Of a DNA stretch of 64,000 bases, positions 1 to 7,809 are shown piece by piece; within the stretch, counting starts at the first letter, position 1; each line of letters starts with the position of its first letter. The stretch lies in NCBI RefSeq assembly GCF_019844075.1, contig NZ_CP081964.1:2976001-3040000 (forward strand), given 5' to 3'. This DNA is from Curtobacterium sp. TC1. Its GTDB lineage: Bacteria > Actinomycetota > Actinomycetes > Actinomycetales > Microbacteriaceae. The position numbers were made by a program, and so were the translations under genes. The notes beneath the pieces were generated by a model. The model worked only from the letters and a program-made list of their open reading frames with translations, had not been told where the DNA came from and did no database searches.

Positions 1-140
1 TCGGGGAAGGCCGATCCGGTGCCGGCCCCCGCCTGCACCAGGACCTGGTGGCCGTGCAGCGCCAGCTCGGCGACACCTGCCGGGGTGGCCGCCACGCGGT
101 ACTCGTTGTTCTTGATCTCAGCGGGGACGCCGATGCGCAT
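1..140 (-). CDS. ald: Alanine dehydrogenase (5' end only)
   Basis: The complement strand from 140 encodes [20 protein letters not shown] and continues through [20 protein letters not shown] to the window edge, the typical N-terminus of NAD-dependent L-alanine dehydrogenase. The enzyme interconverts L-alanine with pyruvate and ammonia in the cytosol. The Arg in NNEYRVA belongs to the conserved substrate-binding region of the family. An AAGGAG ribosome site lies just upstream of the ATG. Only about 46 residues are inside the window, so the NAD-binding domain cannot be checked. The family call is firm because the N-terminal block is distinctive; transhydrogenase alpha subunits are the nearest alternative. 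Confidence 0.85.
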   Translation of the reverse strand, partial: MRIGVPAEIKNNEYRVAATPAGVAELALHGHQVLVQAGAGTGSAFP

Positions 141-267
141 CGCAGACTCCTTCGTGGGTGGTGCTCTCGTCCCCACCATTCAGCGCCGGATTCGTTGCGG
201 CGAGGTTACAGCCGAACATCCGGATGAACCACCGCTGATCCGTGCGATGGAATTCGGAGCGCAGTGC

Positions 268-1656
268 TCAGAAGACCTTCCCCGGGTTGAGGATGCCCGC
301 CGGGTCGAACACCCGCCGGATCCCCCGCTGCAGGTCGAGCACGTCGTCGCCGAGCTCGTCACCGATCCACCGACGCTTCAGCACCCCCACCCCGTGCTCG
401 CCGGTCAGGGTCCCGCCCAGCTCGATCGCCGCACGGAACACCGCGTCGGCGGCGTCCCAGACGTGGGCAGGCACCTCGTCGCCGTCGAAGACGAAGTTCG
501 GGTGCAGGTTGCCGTCGCCGGCGTGCGCCACGGTGGGGATCGCGAGACCGTACTGCCGACCGATCGCCTCGACGCGTGCGAACATCTCGGCGAGCCGGCT
601 GCGCGGCACCGCGACGTCCTCGATGAGCACCCGACCGCGCGCCTCCATCGCGGCGTGGAACGACCGACGGATGGTGAGCAGGCGCTCGCGTTCCGCCGCC
701 GACCCGGCCAGGTGCACGGTCCCACCCTCGGCCTGGAGGCACGGCACGGCTCCCAGCGCCGCCTCGGTCGCGCCCGCGCCGTCGAACTCCACGAGCAGGA
801 AGACCCCGCCCGCCGAACTGCTCCCCACCGTCTCGGACAGTACCTCCGGCCCGAGGTACGCCGCGATCCCCTCGAGGGCGAGCGCGTCCAGCAGCTCGAC
901 CGTCGACGGCCGCTCCGGTCCCGCCACGACGGCCGCCGCCGCTGCCGCGGCCTGCTGCACCGTCGGGTAGACGGCCGCGAGCGTCGCCGGCTCCCCCGCC
1001 GGGACCGGCACGAGTCGGACGGTCGCGCCGACGATGACACCGAGCGTGCCCTCGGACCCGACGAGCAACGCCGTCAGGTCGAGACCGGTCACCCCCTTCA
1101 CGGTGCGGTGGCCGGTCGACACGAGCCGACCGTCGGCGAGCACGACGTCGAGTCCGAGCACGGCCTCGCGCGTGACGCCGTACTTCACGCACCGCAGACC
1201 GCCGGCGTTCGTGGCGATGTTGCCGCCGATGCTCGCGATCGCCGCACTCGCCGGGTCCGGCGCGAAGCGCAGCCCGTGCTCGACGACAGCGGCGTTCAGC
1301 GCTCCGTTCAGCACCCCGGGTTCGACGACGGCGAGCTCGTCCTCCACCGACACCTCGACGATGCGGTCCATCCGCGCGACGCTGAGCACCACCGTGCCCT
1401 CGGTGCCGTTCGCGCCGCCGGCCAGTCCGGTGCCGGCTCCGCGCGGGACGACGGGCACGCCCAGCGCCGAGCAGGTCCGGAGCGTCGCCTGCACGTGCTC
1501 GACGGCCCGGGCCTCGACGACGGCGACCGGCCCGCCCGGTGCGATCCAGCCGGACTTGTCGGTCCGCGCGGCGTCGAGCACGCCCGGGTCGGTCCGGACG
1601 ACGGCGCCGTCCGGGTCGTGCAGGGCGGCGCGGAGCGCGGTGACGACGGTGTCCAT
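268..1656 (-). CDS. GlcD-type FAD-linked oxidase (glycolate / D-lactate dehydrogenase family)
   Basis: A 462-residue flavoprotein with an N-terminal FAD-binding_4 (VAO/PCMH) fold at roughly 40-180, containing PRGAGTGLAGGA near residue 72 and SIGGNIATNAGG, and a C-terminal FAD-oxidase domain from about 215 onward. The late block HAGDGNLHPN at about 378-387 and GEHGVGVLKR are hallmarks of GlcD and D-lactate dehydrogenases. It should oxidise a D-2-hydroxy acid to the 2-oxo acid, passing electrons to the quinone pool. No iron-sulfur partner (GlcF) is adjacent, so it is probably a stand-alone enzyme. It follows the AraC regulator gene on the same strand after about 50 bases and may be its target. 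The exact substrate is not determinable here. Confidence 0.85.
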   Translation of the reverse strand: MDTVVTALRAALHDPDGAVVRTDPGVLDAARTDKSGWIAPGGPVAVVEARAVEHVQATLRTCSALGVPVVPRGAGTGLAGGANGTEGTVVLSVARMDRIVEVSVEDELAVVEPGVLNGALNAAVVEHGLRFAPDPASAAIASIGGNIATNAGGLRCVKYGVTREAVLGLDVVLADGRLVSTGHRTVKGVTGLDLTALLVGSEGTLGVIVGATVRLVPVPAGEPATLAAVYPTVQQAAAAAAAVVAGPERPSTVELLDALALEGIAAYLGPEVLSETVGSSSAGGVFLLVEFDGAGATEAALGAVPCLQAEGGTVHLAGSAAERERLLTIRRSFHAAMEARGRVLIEDVAVPRSRLAEMFARVEAIGRQYGLAIPTVAHAGDGNLHPNFVFDGDEVPAHVWDAADAVFRAAIELGGTLTGEHGVGVLKRRWIGDELGDDVLDLQRGIRRVFDPAGILNPGKVF

Positions 1657-1709
1657 GTCGCCACGCTACCGCCGCGGGTTCGACTCCCTCGGCTCGGCAC
1701 CCACGGCGG

Positions 1710-2669
1710 TCAGCGTGCGCGAAGCGACTCGCTCGGCAGCTCGCCGAAACGGGTGCGGTACGTCGCCGAGAACCGCCCGAGGTGCCCGAAGCCCCATGAC
1801 CGGGCGATGTCGGCGACCGTGGTCTCGTCGCGCGCACCCCCGAGCAGGTCCGCCCGCGCACCGTCGAGTCGCACCCCGCGCAGCAGGTCGCCGGGGGTCT
1901 GGTCGAGGTGCCGTCGCAGCGACTGCTGCAGCCCGCGTGGGCTGAGTCCCGCGGCCGCGGCGATCTCCGGCGTTCCGATCGGCTCGCGGGCGTGATCGTG
2001 CACGAAGTCGAGCGCCCGGCGGAGTCGGCCGTGCTCCGGGCCGCAGCCGGACACGGTCGACCGCCACCGGTCGCGCCGCGGGAAGGCGCGGACGGCGGCG
2101 GTCGCGAACGCCTCGGCGATGTCGCGCTGCGCGATGGGGTCGAGGTCGTGGTCGACGTCGAGCCACGTCGACGAGTGCGTCCGGACCGCGTCCCGCCAGA
2201 CGGCCATGCCCGCAGCCGTCGGGCGCTGCATCGACTCGAACGCCAAGTCGTCGTCGCCGACCAGGGCCCGGACGAAGTCGCGGTCCAGGTGCACGAGGTT
2301 CAACGCGATGTCGCGGTGGTGCAAGGAGTACGCCTCGGCGAACGGCAACACGACGGGAACGCCCGCTTCGAGTGCCCAGGTCTCGCCACCTCGGGTGATC
2401 TGGCTCGAGCCGCTCCGCATCCAGGCCACCAGGAACTCGTCGTCCACCTGGCTCTCACTGCGCAGGTCGACCATGAACCGTGACGAGCGCAGCGACATCC
2501 GGTCGTCGCCGACACCTGCGAAGTCCCAGTGCGCGGTGGGGCGGGTGCGCCGGACCGCGGGCGCCCGGAAGTCGTAGTCGCGGCCGAAGAACGCGAGCGC
2601 CTGGTCGACGTCGCTGCCGACCACCCGACGGGAGTACCGGCTGCTCGGTCGTTCGATGGAAAGCACCAT
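1710..2669 (-). CDS. AraC family transcriptional regulator
   Basis: A cytoplasmic DNA-binding regulator of about 319 residues. The N-terminal two thirds resemble the AraC-binding-like ligand/dimerisation domain; the last 100 residues form the double helix-turn-helix, with PIGTPEIAAAAGLSPRGLQQ in the first HTH and VADIARSWGFGHLGRFSATY in the second, ending in the usual FGELPSE. I chose the ATG at 2669; a TTG at 2699 in the same frame would add ten residues and neither has a strong ribosome site. The gene stands directly upstream of the GlcD-like oxidase on the same strand, which suggests local control of that enzyme. The inducer is unknown. Confidence 0.85.
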   Translation of the reverse strand: MVLSIERPSSRYSRRVVGSDVDQALAFFGRDYDFRAPAVRRTRPTAHWDFAGVGDDRMSLRSSRFMVDLRSESQVDDEFLVAWMRSGSSQITRGGETWALEAGVPVVLPFAEAYSLHHRDIALNLVHLDRDFVRALVGDDDLAFESMQRPTAAGMAVWRDAVRTHSSTWLDVDHDLDPIAQRDIAEAFATAAVRAFPRRDRWRSTVSGCGPEHGRLRRALDFVHDHAREPIGTPEIAAAAGLSPRGLQQSLRRHLDQTPGDLLRGVRLDGARADLLGGARDETTVADIARSWGFGHLGRFSATYRTRFGELPSESLRAR

Positions 2670-2718
2670 GTCCGAGAACCTAGGGGCGACCACCGACAAA
2701 CCCGCGTCAGATGCTGAC

Positions 2719-3681
2719 TCAGGGTTGCAGGATCGCCTGCCCGACGCTCTCGTCCAGGATCAGGTCCGTGACCAGCCCGGAGGCCAGTGCGCCCCGCAAC
2801 GACGCCGCCTTCGACCGGCCCGCGACGACGCACACCCGACGCGGAGCGCGCTTGATGGTGTCGAGGTCCGGGCCGCCCGCGCGCGCGTTCACCCCGATGT
2901 CCCGCCACGACCCGTCGGCCCGGTAGAACACGGTCGAGACGTCGCCGACGACCTGGGCCTTCGTGAGCTCGTCGCGGTCCGCGGGGTCGAGGTAGCCGCC
3001 GGAGTACACGTGCGACGGCACCGGGGCCTGCGGGGCGCCGACACCGAACACGACCAGGTCCATCCGCTCGTGCAGGTCGAGCACACGGCGGATCGAGCGC
3101 TCGCGGAACAGCGCCTCCTTCGTGGCGGGGTCGTCGAAGAACGCCGGCACCGGGAACTGCTGGACGAACGCGCCGTACGCCTCGCCGAACCGCCGCAGGA
3201 TCTCCGAGGCGTAGACGATGCCCGTGGTCCGGGTGTTCGCGGCGCCGTTGATCTGCACGATGGTCGACCCGTGCGTTGTCTTCGGCACCAGGTACCGGCT
3301 GACGGCGCTCACCGTCGAGCCCCACGAGATCCCGATGACCATGTTCGACTCGACGTACTGCGTCAGGATCCGGGCGGCAGAGAGGGCGACCCGCTCCAGA
3401 CGGTCGACGTCGCTGGTGTGGTCCGGCACCGGGACCACGTGCGCGTGCACGCCGAACCGCGAGCGGATGCTGCGGCTCAGGGCAGCGGCCTGGTCCAGGG
3501 GCGAGCGGATCTGGATGTCGACGAGTCCGGTGTCCCTGGCGTACTTCAGCAGGCGCGACACCGAGGAGCGCGAGGTCGCGAGCTCGTCGGCGATGGCGTC
3601 CATCGTCAGGTCCTGCAGGTAGTACAGGTGTGCAGCGCGCAGCGCCTGCTGCGTGCGCATGGGCTGAGCCGCATCGCTCAT
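2719..3681 (-). CDS. SorC/DeoR-type sugar-binding transcriptional regulator
   Basis: 320 residues from the ATG at 3681, preceded by a GGAG ribosome site. Residues about 8-60 carry the SorC-type HTH (LYYLQDLTMDAIADELATSR then SSVSRLLKYAR); the rest is the sugar-phosphate sensing domain of this family, with GISWGSTVSAV and a C-terminal GLVTDLILDE-like stretch. The gene is divergent from glpD, and the shared 190-base region contains two identical 14-bp palindromes, so control of itself and of glpD is the obvious inference. Glycerol-3-phosphate or a related phosphate would be the likely effector, but this is not visible in the sequence. Confidence 0.88.
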   Translation of the reverse strand: MSDAAQPMRTQQALRAAHLYYLQDLTMDAIADELATSRSSVSRLLKYARDTGLVDIQIRSPLDQAAALSRSIRSRFGVHAHVVPVPDHTSDVDRLERVALSAARILTQYVESNMVIGISWGSTVSAVSRYLVPKTTHGSTIVQINGAANTRTTGIVYASEILRRFGEAYGAFVQQFPVPAFFDDPATKEALFRERSIRRVLDLHERMDLVVFGVGAPQAPVPSHVYSGGYLDPADRDELTKAQVVGDVSTVFYRADGSWRDIGVNARAGGPDLDTIKRAPRRVCVVAGRSKAASLRGALASGLVTDLILDESVGQAILQP

Positions 3682-3708
3682 GGTGCTCCGATCTGTCGAA
3701 CGCAACCA

Positions 3709-3722
3709 TGCACGGACGTGCA
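3709..3722. promoter_or_regulatory. Palindromic operator copy 1 (TGCACGNNCGTGCA)
   Basis: Perfect inverted repeat TGCACG-GA-CGTGCA, 27 bases upstream of the SorC-family regulator start. The same arms recur at 3784-3797. It lies where the leftward promoter should be, which fits autoregulation. Confidence 0.6.
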
Positions 3723-3783
3723 CGGCCTCTGCAACCCCTGTCGCGCCTCCCGGTCCCCCGATCGGGGCGGACGACACGTGTGC

Positions 3784-3797
3784 TGCACGTTCGTGCA
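3784..3797. promoter_or_regulatory. Palindromic operator copy 2 (TGCACGNNCGTGCA)
   Basis: Perfect inverted repeat TGCACG-TT-CGTGCA with arms identical to the copy at 3709, exactly 75 bases away, about seven helical turns. It abuts a weak glpD promoter candidate (TTGCCC at 3804-3809, 17-base spacer, CACGAT at 3827-3832). Confidence 0.6.
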
Positions 3798-3872
3798 CGT
3801 GAGTTGCCCGACCTCCCAAACCGGCGCACGATCGAGCCTGACCACGAGAACAGACGAAGGAAGCGACGAACC

Positions 3873-5615
3873 ATGTCGAAGAAGACACAGCCCCGGAACA
3901 CGGTGACCGCCCTCACCGAGCGCCCGAACGCGCAGGTCCTCGTCGTCGGCGGCGGCATCAACGGCATCGCCACGTTCCGCGACCTCGCGCTGCAGGGCGT
4001 CGACGTCGCCCTCGTCGAGCGCGGTGACTACGCCTCCGGTGCGTCCGCGGCGTCGAGCCACATGATCCACGGCGGCATCCGCTACCTGGAGAACGGCGAG
4101 TTCCGCCTGGTGCGCGAGAGCGTGCAGGAGCGCAACGGCCTGATCCGCATCGCCCCGCACTACGTCAAGCCGCTGCAGACGACGATGCCGATCTTCTCGA
4201 CGTTCTCGGGGATCATGAACGCCCCGCTGCGCATGCTGACGCACAAGCAGCGCTCCACCAAGGAGCGCGGCGCGATGCTCATCAAGATCGGCATGACGAT
4301 CTACGACTCCTTCTCGCGCGACGGCGGCTCCGTCCCGAAGCACGTCTTCCGCACCAAGAAGGCCGCGCTCGAGGACATGCCCGCCCTCAACAAGGACCTG
4401 AAGTACACGGGCACCTACTACGACGCGAGCGTGCACGAGCCCGAGCGCCTGGCCCTCGACGTCCTGAAGGACGGCATCGCCGCGGGCACCGGGACCGGCT
4501 CCGCCGCGACCGCCCGCGCGACGAACTACGTCGAGGCCGCCGGCACCCGCGACGGCGGCGTGCTGCTGCGCGACCGCGAGACCGGCGAGGAGTTCGTGTT
4601 CACCGCCGACGTCGTCATCAACGCCTCCGGCCCCTGGACCGACCTGACGAACGAGGCGTTCGGCGGCGAGACGAAGTTCATGGGCGGCACGAAGGGCTCG
4701 CACATCGTCGTCCAGAACGACGAACTGCTCGAGGCCACCAAGGGCCGCGAGCTGTTCTTCGAGAACGACGACGGACGCATCGTCCTCATCTACCCGCTCA
4801 AGGGCCGGGTCCTCATCGGCACGACCGACATCGACGCCGACCCGTCGAAGCCGGTCACGACGACCGACGAGGAGATCGACTACTTCTTCGGGCTCGTGAA
4901 GCACGTGTTCCCGCAGATCGACGTCACCCGCGACCACATCGTCTACAGCTACTCCGGCATCCGCCCGCTCCCCCGCCACGAGGACACCGCCCCCGGCTTC
5001 GTGTCGCGTGACTACCGGATCGTGGACACGCAGATCGCCGGACTGCCGAAGTCGACCGTGCTGTCGCTCGTCGGTGGCAAGTGGACGACGTTCCGCGCCC
5101 TCGCCGCACACCTGTCGACCGAGGCCACCACGAAGCTCGGCATGACCCGCACGGTCGACACCACCGGCATGCCGATCGGCGGTGGCAAGGAGTTCCCGAC
5201 CACCGACGCGCAGCGCGCCCTGTGGATCACCTCGCACCGTGACGGCCTGGACGAGTCCCTGGTCGAGGGCCTGCTCGAGCGGTACGGCACCCGTGCCGCC
5301 GAGGTCGTGGACGTGCTGACCGACGGCCCCGTCGAGGCGCTCGAGTCCGACCCGTCGCTCACCCGCGCCGAGGTCGCGTACTTCGCCGAGCACGAGCAGG
5401 CCGTCCACCTGGTCGACGTCGTCCTGCGCCGCACGAACCTGGCGTTCGTCGGCGGCGTCACGATCGACCTGCTCGACGAGCTGGCCGACGTGCTCGCCGG
5501 GGCGCTCGACTGGACGCCCGAGGAGCGCGCGGACGAGGTCCAGCGCACGCTCGACGTGCTGCGCGAGGCGCACCGCGTGATCGTGCCGCTGACGTCGGCC
5601 TCGCAGCTCGCGTAG
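3873..5615 (+). CDS. glpD: Aerobic glycerol-3-phosphate dehydrogenase
   Basis: 580 residues from the ATG at 3873, behind GAAGGAAG. It oxidises sn-glycerol 3-phosphate to dihydroxyacetone phosphate at the membrane, reducing FAD and then quinone. The FAD-binding Rossmann motif GGGING is at residues 26-31; SSHMIHGGIRYLENGEF follows at about 60 and is a GlpD signature; KGSHIVV and the IGTTD block are in the substrate domain, and a C-terminal DAO_C-like helical domain covers the last 150 residues. It is monocistronic, ends at a strong hairpin, and is divergent from a SorC-type regulator that probably controls it. Confidence 0.95.
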   Translation: MSKKTQPRNTVTALTERPNAQVLVVGGGINGIATFRDLALQGVDVALVERGDYASGASAASSHMIHGGIRYLENGEFRLVRESVQERNGLIRIAPHYVKPLQTTMPIFSTFSGIMNAPLRMLTHKQRSTKERGAMLIKIGMTIYDSFSRDGGSVPKHVFRTKKAALEDMPALNKDLKYTGTYYDASVHEPERLALDVLKDGIAAGTGTGSAATARATNYVEAAGTRDGGVLLRDRETGEEFVFTADVVINASGPWTDLTNEAFGGETKFMGGTKGSHIVVQNDELLEATKGRELFFENDDGRIVLIYPLKGRVLIGTTDIDADPSKPVTTTDEEIDYFFGLVKHVFPQIDVTRDHIVYSYSGIRPLPRHEDTAPGFVSRDYRIVDTQIAGLPKSTVLSLVGGKWTTFRALAAHLSTEATTKLGMTRTVDTTGMPIGGGKEFPTTDAQRALWITSHRDGLDESLVEGLLERYGTRAAEVVDVLTDGPVEALESDPSLTRAEVAYFAEHEQAVHLVDVVLRRTNLAFVGGVTIDLLDELADVLAGALDWTPEERADEVQRTLDVLREAHRVIVPLTSASQLA

Positions 5616-5628
5616 TACACGCGACCAC

Positions 5629-5676
5629 GAGACGGACGGGAGGCCCGGTACCAGCTGGTACCGTCCCTCCCGTCTC
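5629..5676. terminator. Bidirectional terminator hairpin
   Basis: Long GC-rich inverted repeat between convergent glpD and the phosphatase gene. GAGACGG...CGGGAGG pairs with CCTCCCG...CGTCTC and the apex is CGGTACC-AGCT-GGTACCG, with minor bulges. It belongs to a recurring class of hairpins in this window with GACGGGAGG / CCTCCCGTC arms. Confidence 0.75.
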
Positions 5677-5749
5677 GGCCGTCACCCCGCTGGCGCGGTG
5701 CGCCGGTACCGGCGGGTGGGGCCCACCTCCCGTCCGTCTGTCGGTCGCG

Positions 5750-6406
5750 TCAGTAGCGCTCGCCGGTGGGGTCGAGCGCGGTGCGGTCGATGAGCTGGTC
5801 GCCGCCGACCGGTTCGCCCTCCCAGTCGACCAGGTGCCAGCCGTCGGCGAAGGACCCCTCGAGCTCGACGATGCCGGTGTTCTCCAGGTGGCGCTTCGTG
5901 CCGAAGTGGTCCGGGGTGTTGTCGGCGGCCGCGCTCGCCCAGGTGCGGATCGCCGCGCCGTGACTCACCGCCGCCGCCACGCCGACGCCGGTGGCCTCGA
6001 TCTGCCGCACGGCGTCGTCGTACCGCTCGAAGAACTCGATCCCGCTCTCCGCGCCGGGCATCCGGGTCGTGCGGTCTCCGCCGGACCAACCGTGCACGGT
6101 GGAGATGTAGGTCTGCACGGACACCGTGTCCCTCTTGCCCTGGGTGTCGCCGGCCTCGATCTCACGCAGGCCGGGGAGCACGACGGGCTCGAGCCCGAGC
6201 GATGCCGCCAGGGGTGCCGCGGTGATCTGCGTCCGGACCATGGTCGAGGCGAAGAGCCGCTCGATCCCCCGGTCGGCCAGGGCCGCGGGCAGGGCGTCCG
6301 CCTGCTGCTGGCCGAGCTCGGTCAGGCCCGGCCCCGGCACTACGGCGTCGAGCACGCCGTTCACGTTCGCGGGGGTCTGGCCGTGGCGGATGAGCAGCAG
6401 TCGCAT
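5750..6406 (-). CDS. Histidine phosphatase family protein
   Basis: 218 residues beginning MRLLLIRHGQTPAN, so the catalytic RHG motif with the phosphohistidine sits at residues 7-9; GLTELGQQQADALP follows as in phosphoglycerate-mutase-like phosphatases, and the second histidine is in AAAVSHGAAI in the C-terminal half. It is a soluble phosphomonoesterase; the substrate cannot be inferred (candidates include phosphoglycerate, alpha-ribazole phosphate and nucleotides). It is convergent with glpD and no neighbour gives it a pathway. Confidence 0.88.
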   Translation of the reverse strand: MRLLLIRHGQTPANVNGVLDAVVPGPGLTELGQQQADALPAALADRGIERLFASTMVRTQITAAPLAASLGLEPVVLPGLREIEAGDTQGKRDTVSVQTYISTVHGWSGGDRTTRMPGAESGIEFFERYDDAVRQIEATGVGVAAAVSHGAAIRTWASAAADNTPDHFGTKRHLENTGIVELEGSFADGWHLVDWEGEPVGGDQLIDRTALDPTGERY

Positions 6407-6434
6407 GGATCCACCCTACGGACCACCGACGACG

Positions 6435-6557
6435 TCAGCCCTGCCGGGTGTTCCACCGCGGGTTCTGCTTGTTGATGACGTAGACGCGACCCCGGCGCCG
6501 GACGACCTGCGAGCCGGGGACCTTCTTCAGTGCCTTGAGCGAGTTGCGGACCTGCAT
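6435..6557 (-). CDS. rpmJ: Type B 50S ribosomal protein L36 (zinc-free paralogue)
   Basis: A 40-residue gene: [12 protein letters not shown], then [20 protein letters not shown] and PRWNTRQG. It is the L36 family, but the four zinc-binding Cys/His residues of the standard form are absent, which defines the C-minus (type B, YkgO-like) paralogue that replaces the zinc form on the ribosome when zinc is short. A clear AGGAG site precedes the ATG. The start lies 28 bases from a Zur-like palindrome shared with the divergent COG0523-like gene, so induction under zinc limitation is expected. Confidence 0.92.
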   Translation of the reverse strand: MQVRNSLKALKKVPGSQVVRRRGRVYVINKQNPRWNTRQG

Positions 6558-6584
6558 GGTTCTCCTCCGTCGGCGCTCTCTTGT

Positions 6585-6599
6585 TGAGAACGGTTTTCA
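6585..6599. promoter_or_regulatory. Zur-like operator between L36 and the COG0523-like gene
   Basis: TGAGAACGGTTTTCA is a 15-base near-perfect palindrome (TGAnAAC-G-GTTnTCA, one mismatch between arms) and closely resembles the actinobacterial Zur consensus TGAAAATGATTTTCA. It is centred in the 57-base gap between two divergent genes that are both typical zinc-starvation genes, which is strong contextual support. Confidence 0.75.
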
Positions 6600-6614
6600 G
6601 GTAGGGTACCCGAC

Positions 6615-7643
6615 ATGCGTGTTGCTGCCATCACCCTCGTCACCGCCCTCCACGAGGTCGACGCCGACCGCGTCGCCGCCCGGATCGCCACGGGGCACCG
6701 GATGCACGTCGAGGGGAGCGCGTTCGCCGCGGCCCGCGCGGTCGCCGAGCGGGCCGACCACCTCGACCGCGTGTGCGGCCCCGACGCCGACCACGGCCTC
6801 GTCGTCACCCTGCAGCCCGGGTCCGACGCCCGCGCCGTGGGCATGCTGCTCGCGAACGCCGCACGCTCGGAGACCGGTGACGACCGGGTACTCCGACACG
6901 TCGTCGGGGTGCTGCGCGCCGACGACGTCACGCACCTGCTGTGGTCCGACGTCGACGACGCGTTCGTGGCCGCCGACCGGGTCGCGTCGCTCATCGAGTA
7001 CGCGACCGTCATCGCGCTCGACCGCCTCGCGCCGCTGCCCCTCCGCCGCCGTCGCGCCCTGGTCGCGCTGCTGCACCGCCTCGCGCCGCAGGCCGTCATC
7101 GTGGCGCTGCCCGCACTGCGGACCGCGCGCGACCTGCCCGCCTCGAACGGCGCGGCCGCACGGGTCCTGGCCTCCGGCGCCGGGTGGATGCGGGCACTGT
7201 CGAGCGGCGCGGACGCCGGACGGGACGCCCGCGACGACCTGGTCGCGATGCGCTACCGGGAGCCGCTGCCGTTCCACCCCGGACGACTTGCGTCCGTCAT
7301 CGCCGAGGACCTGTCCGCCGGGGTGAACGGCCGCGTGCTGCGGTCGCGCGGGTTCTTCCGCCTGGCGTCCCGGCCGGACCACGTCGGCTCGTGGTCGAGC
7401 TTCGGGGCCATGCTCGCGCTCGACCCCACCGCGAACCCGTCGTGGGACGCCGACGCCCCGATCGGGCAGGCGCTGTGGTTCGTCGGCGAGCGGCTCGACG
7501 TCCACGCGATCGAACGGGCCCTCGACGGCGCGCTCCTCACGCCGCCGGAGCTGCTCGCCGGGCCGGAGCTCTGGCGCGGGTGGGCCGACCCGTTCCCCGT
7601 GTGGCCGGCGGTGGACCCGGCATCCGAGCACCGGCACGAGTGA
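6615..7643 (+). CDS. COG0523/CobW-like protein lacking the P-loop
   Basis: 342 residues, cytosolic. The C-terminal third is a recognisable CobW_C domain: YREPLPFHPGRL at 214-225 and RSRGFFRLASRPDHVGSW at 243-260, then a conserved WFVGERLD block. Full COG0523 GTPases start with a GxxGxGKTT Walker A motif and carry a CxCC metal motif; neither occurs here, and the protein has a single Cys (residue 54). The N-terminal 200 residues look like a degenerate GTPase fold. Family members chaperone zinc or other metals. The shared Zur-like box with type B L36 places it in the zinc-starvation response, but it may act without GTP. The start is the ATG at 6615. Confidence 0.8.
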   Translation: MRVAAITLVTALHEVDADRVAARIATGHRMHVEGSAFAAARAVAERADHLDRVCGPDADHGLVVTLQPGSDARAVGMLLANAARSETGDDRVLRHVVGVLRADDVTHLLWSDVDDAFVAADRVASLIEYATVIALDRLAPLPLRRRRALVALLHRLAPQAVIVALPALRTARDLPASNGAAARVLASGAGWMRALSSGADAGRDARDDLVAMRYREPLPFHPGRLASVIAEDLSAGVNGRVLRSRGFFRLASRPDHVGSWSSFGAMLALDPTANPSWDADAPIGQALWFVGERLDVHAIERALDGALLTPPELLAGPELWRGWADPFPVWPAVDPASEHRHE

Positions 7644-7737
7644 GGGCGGGAGCGGCTGGGCGCGTGCGTGCGTGCGCATCTTCCGACAGAACACGAGTCG
7701 ATCGACGCGTGGATCGTCGCAGCATGCGCACGCACAG

Positions 7738-7782
7738 ACGGGAGGCGCGGTGCAGGTCGGACCTGCACCGCGCCTCCCGCCC
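7738..7782. terminator. Bidirectional terminator hairpin
   Basis: Perfect inverted repeat: GGGAGGCGCGGTGCAGGTC pairs with its complement across a minimal loop between two convergent genes. Same GACGGGAGGC core as other hairpins in the window. Confidence 0.8.
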
Positions 7783-7809
7783 GTGGTCGCGTCGCGAGCG
7801 CCCCCGGCG

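Noticed and set aside
19..1995. Long rightward open frame of 658 codons across the GlcD-like gene
   Set aside because: It lies antisense to a clear FAD oxidase and an AraC gene, is Arg/His/Asp-rich, and has no domain; a shadow of G/C-ending codons.
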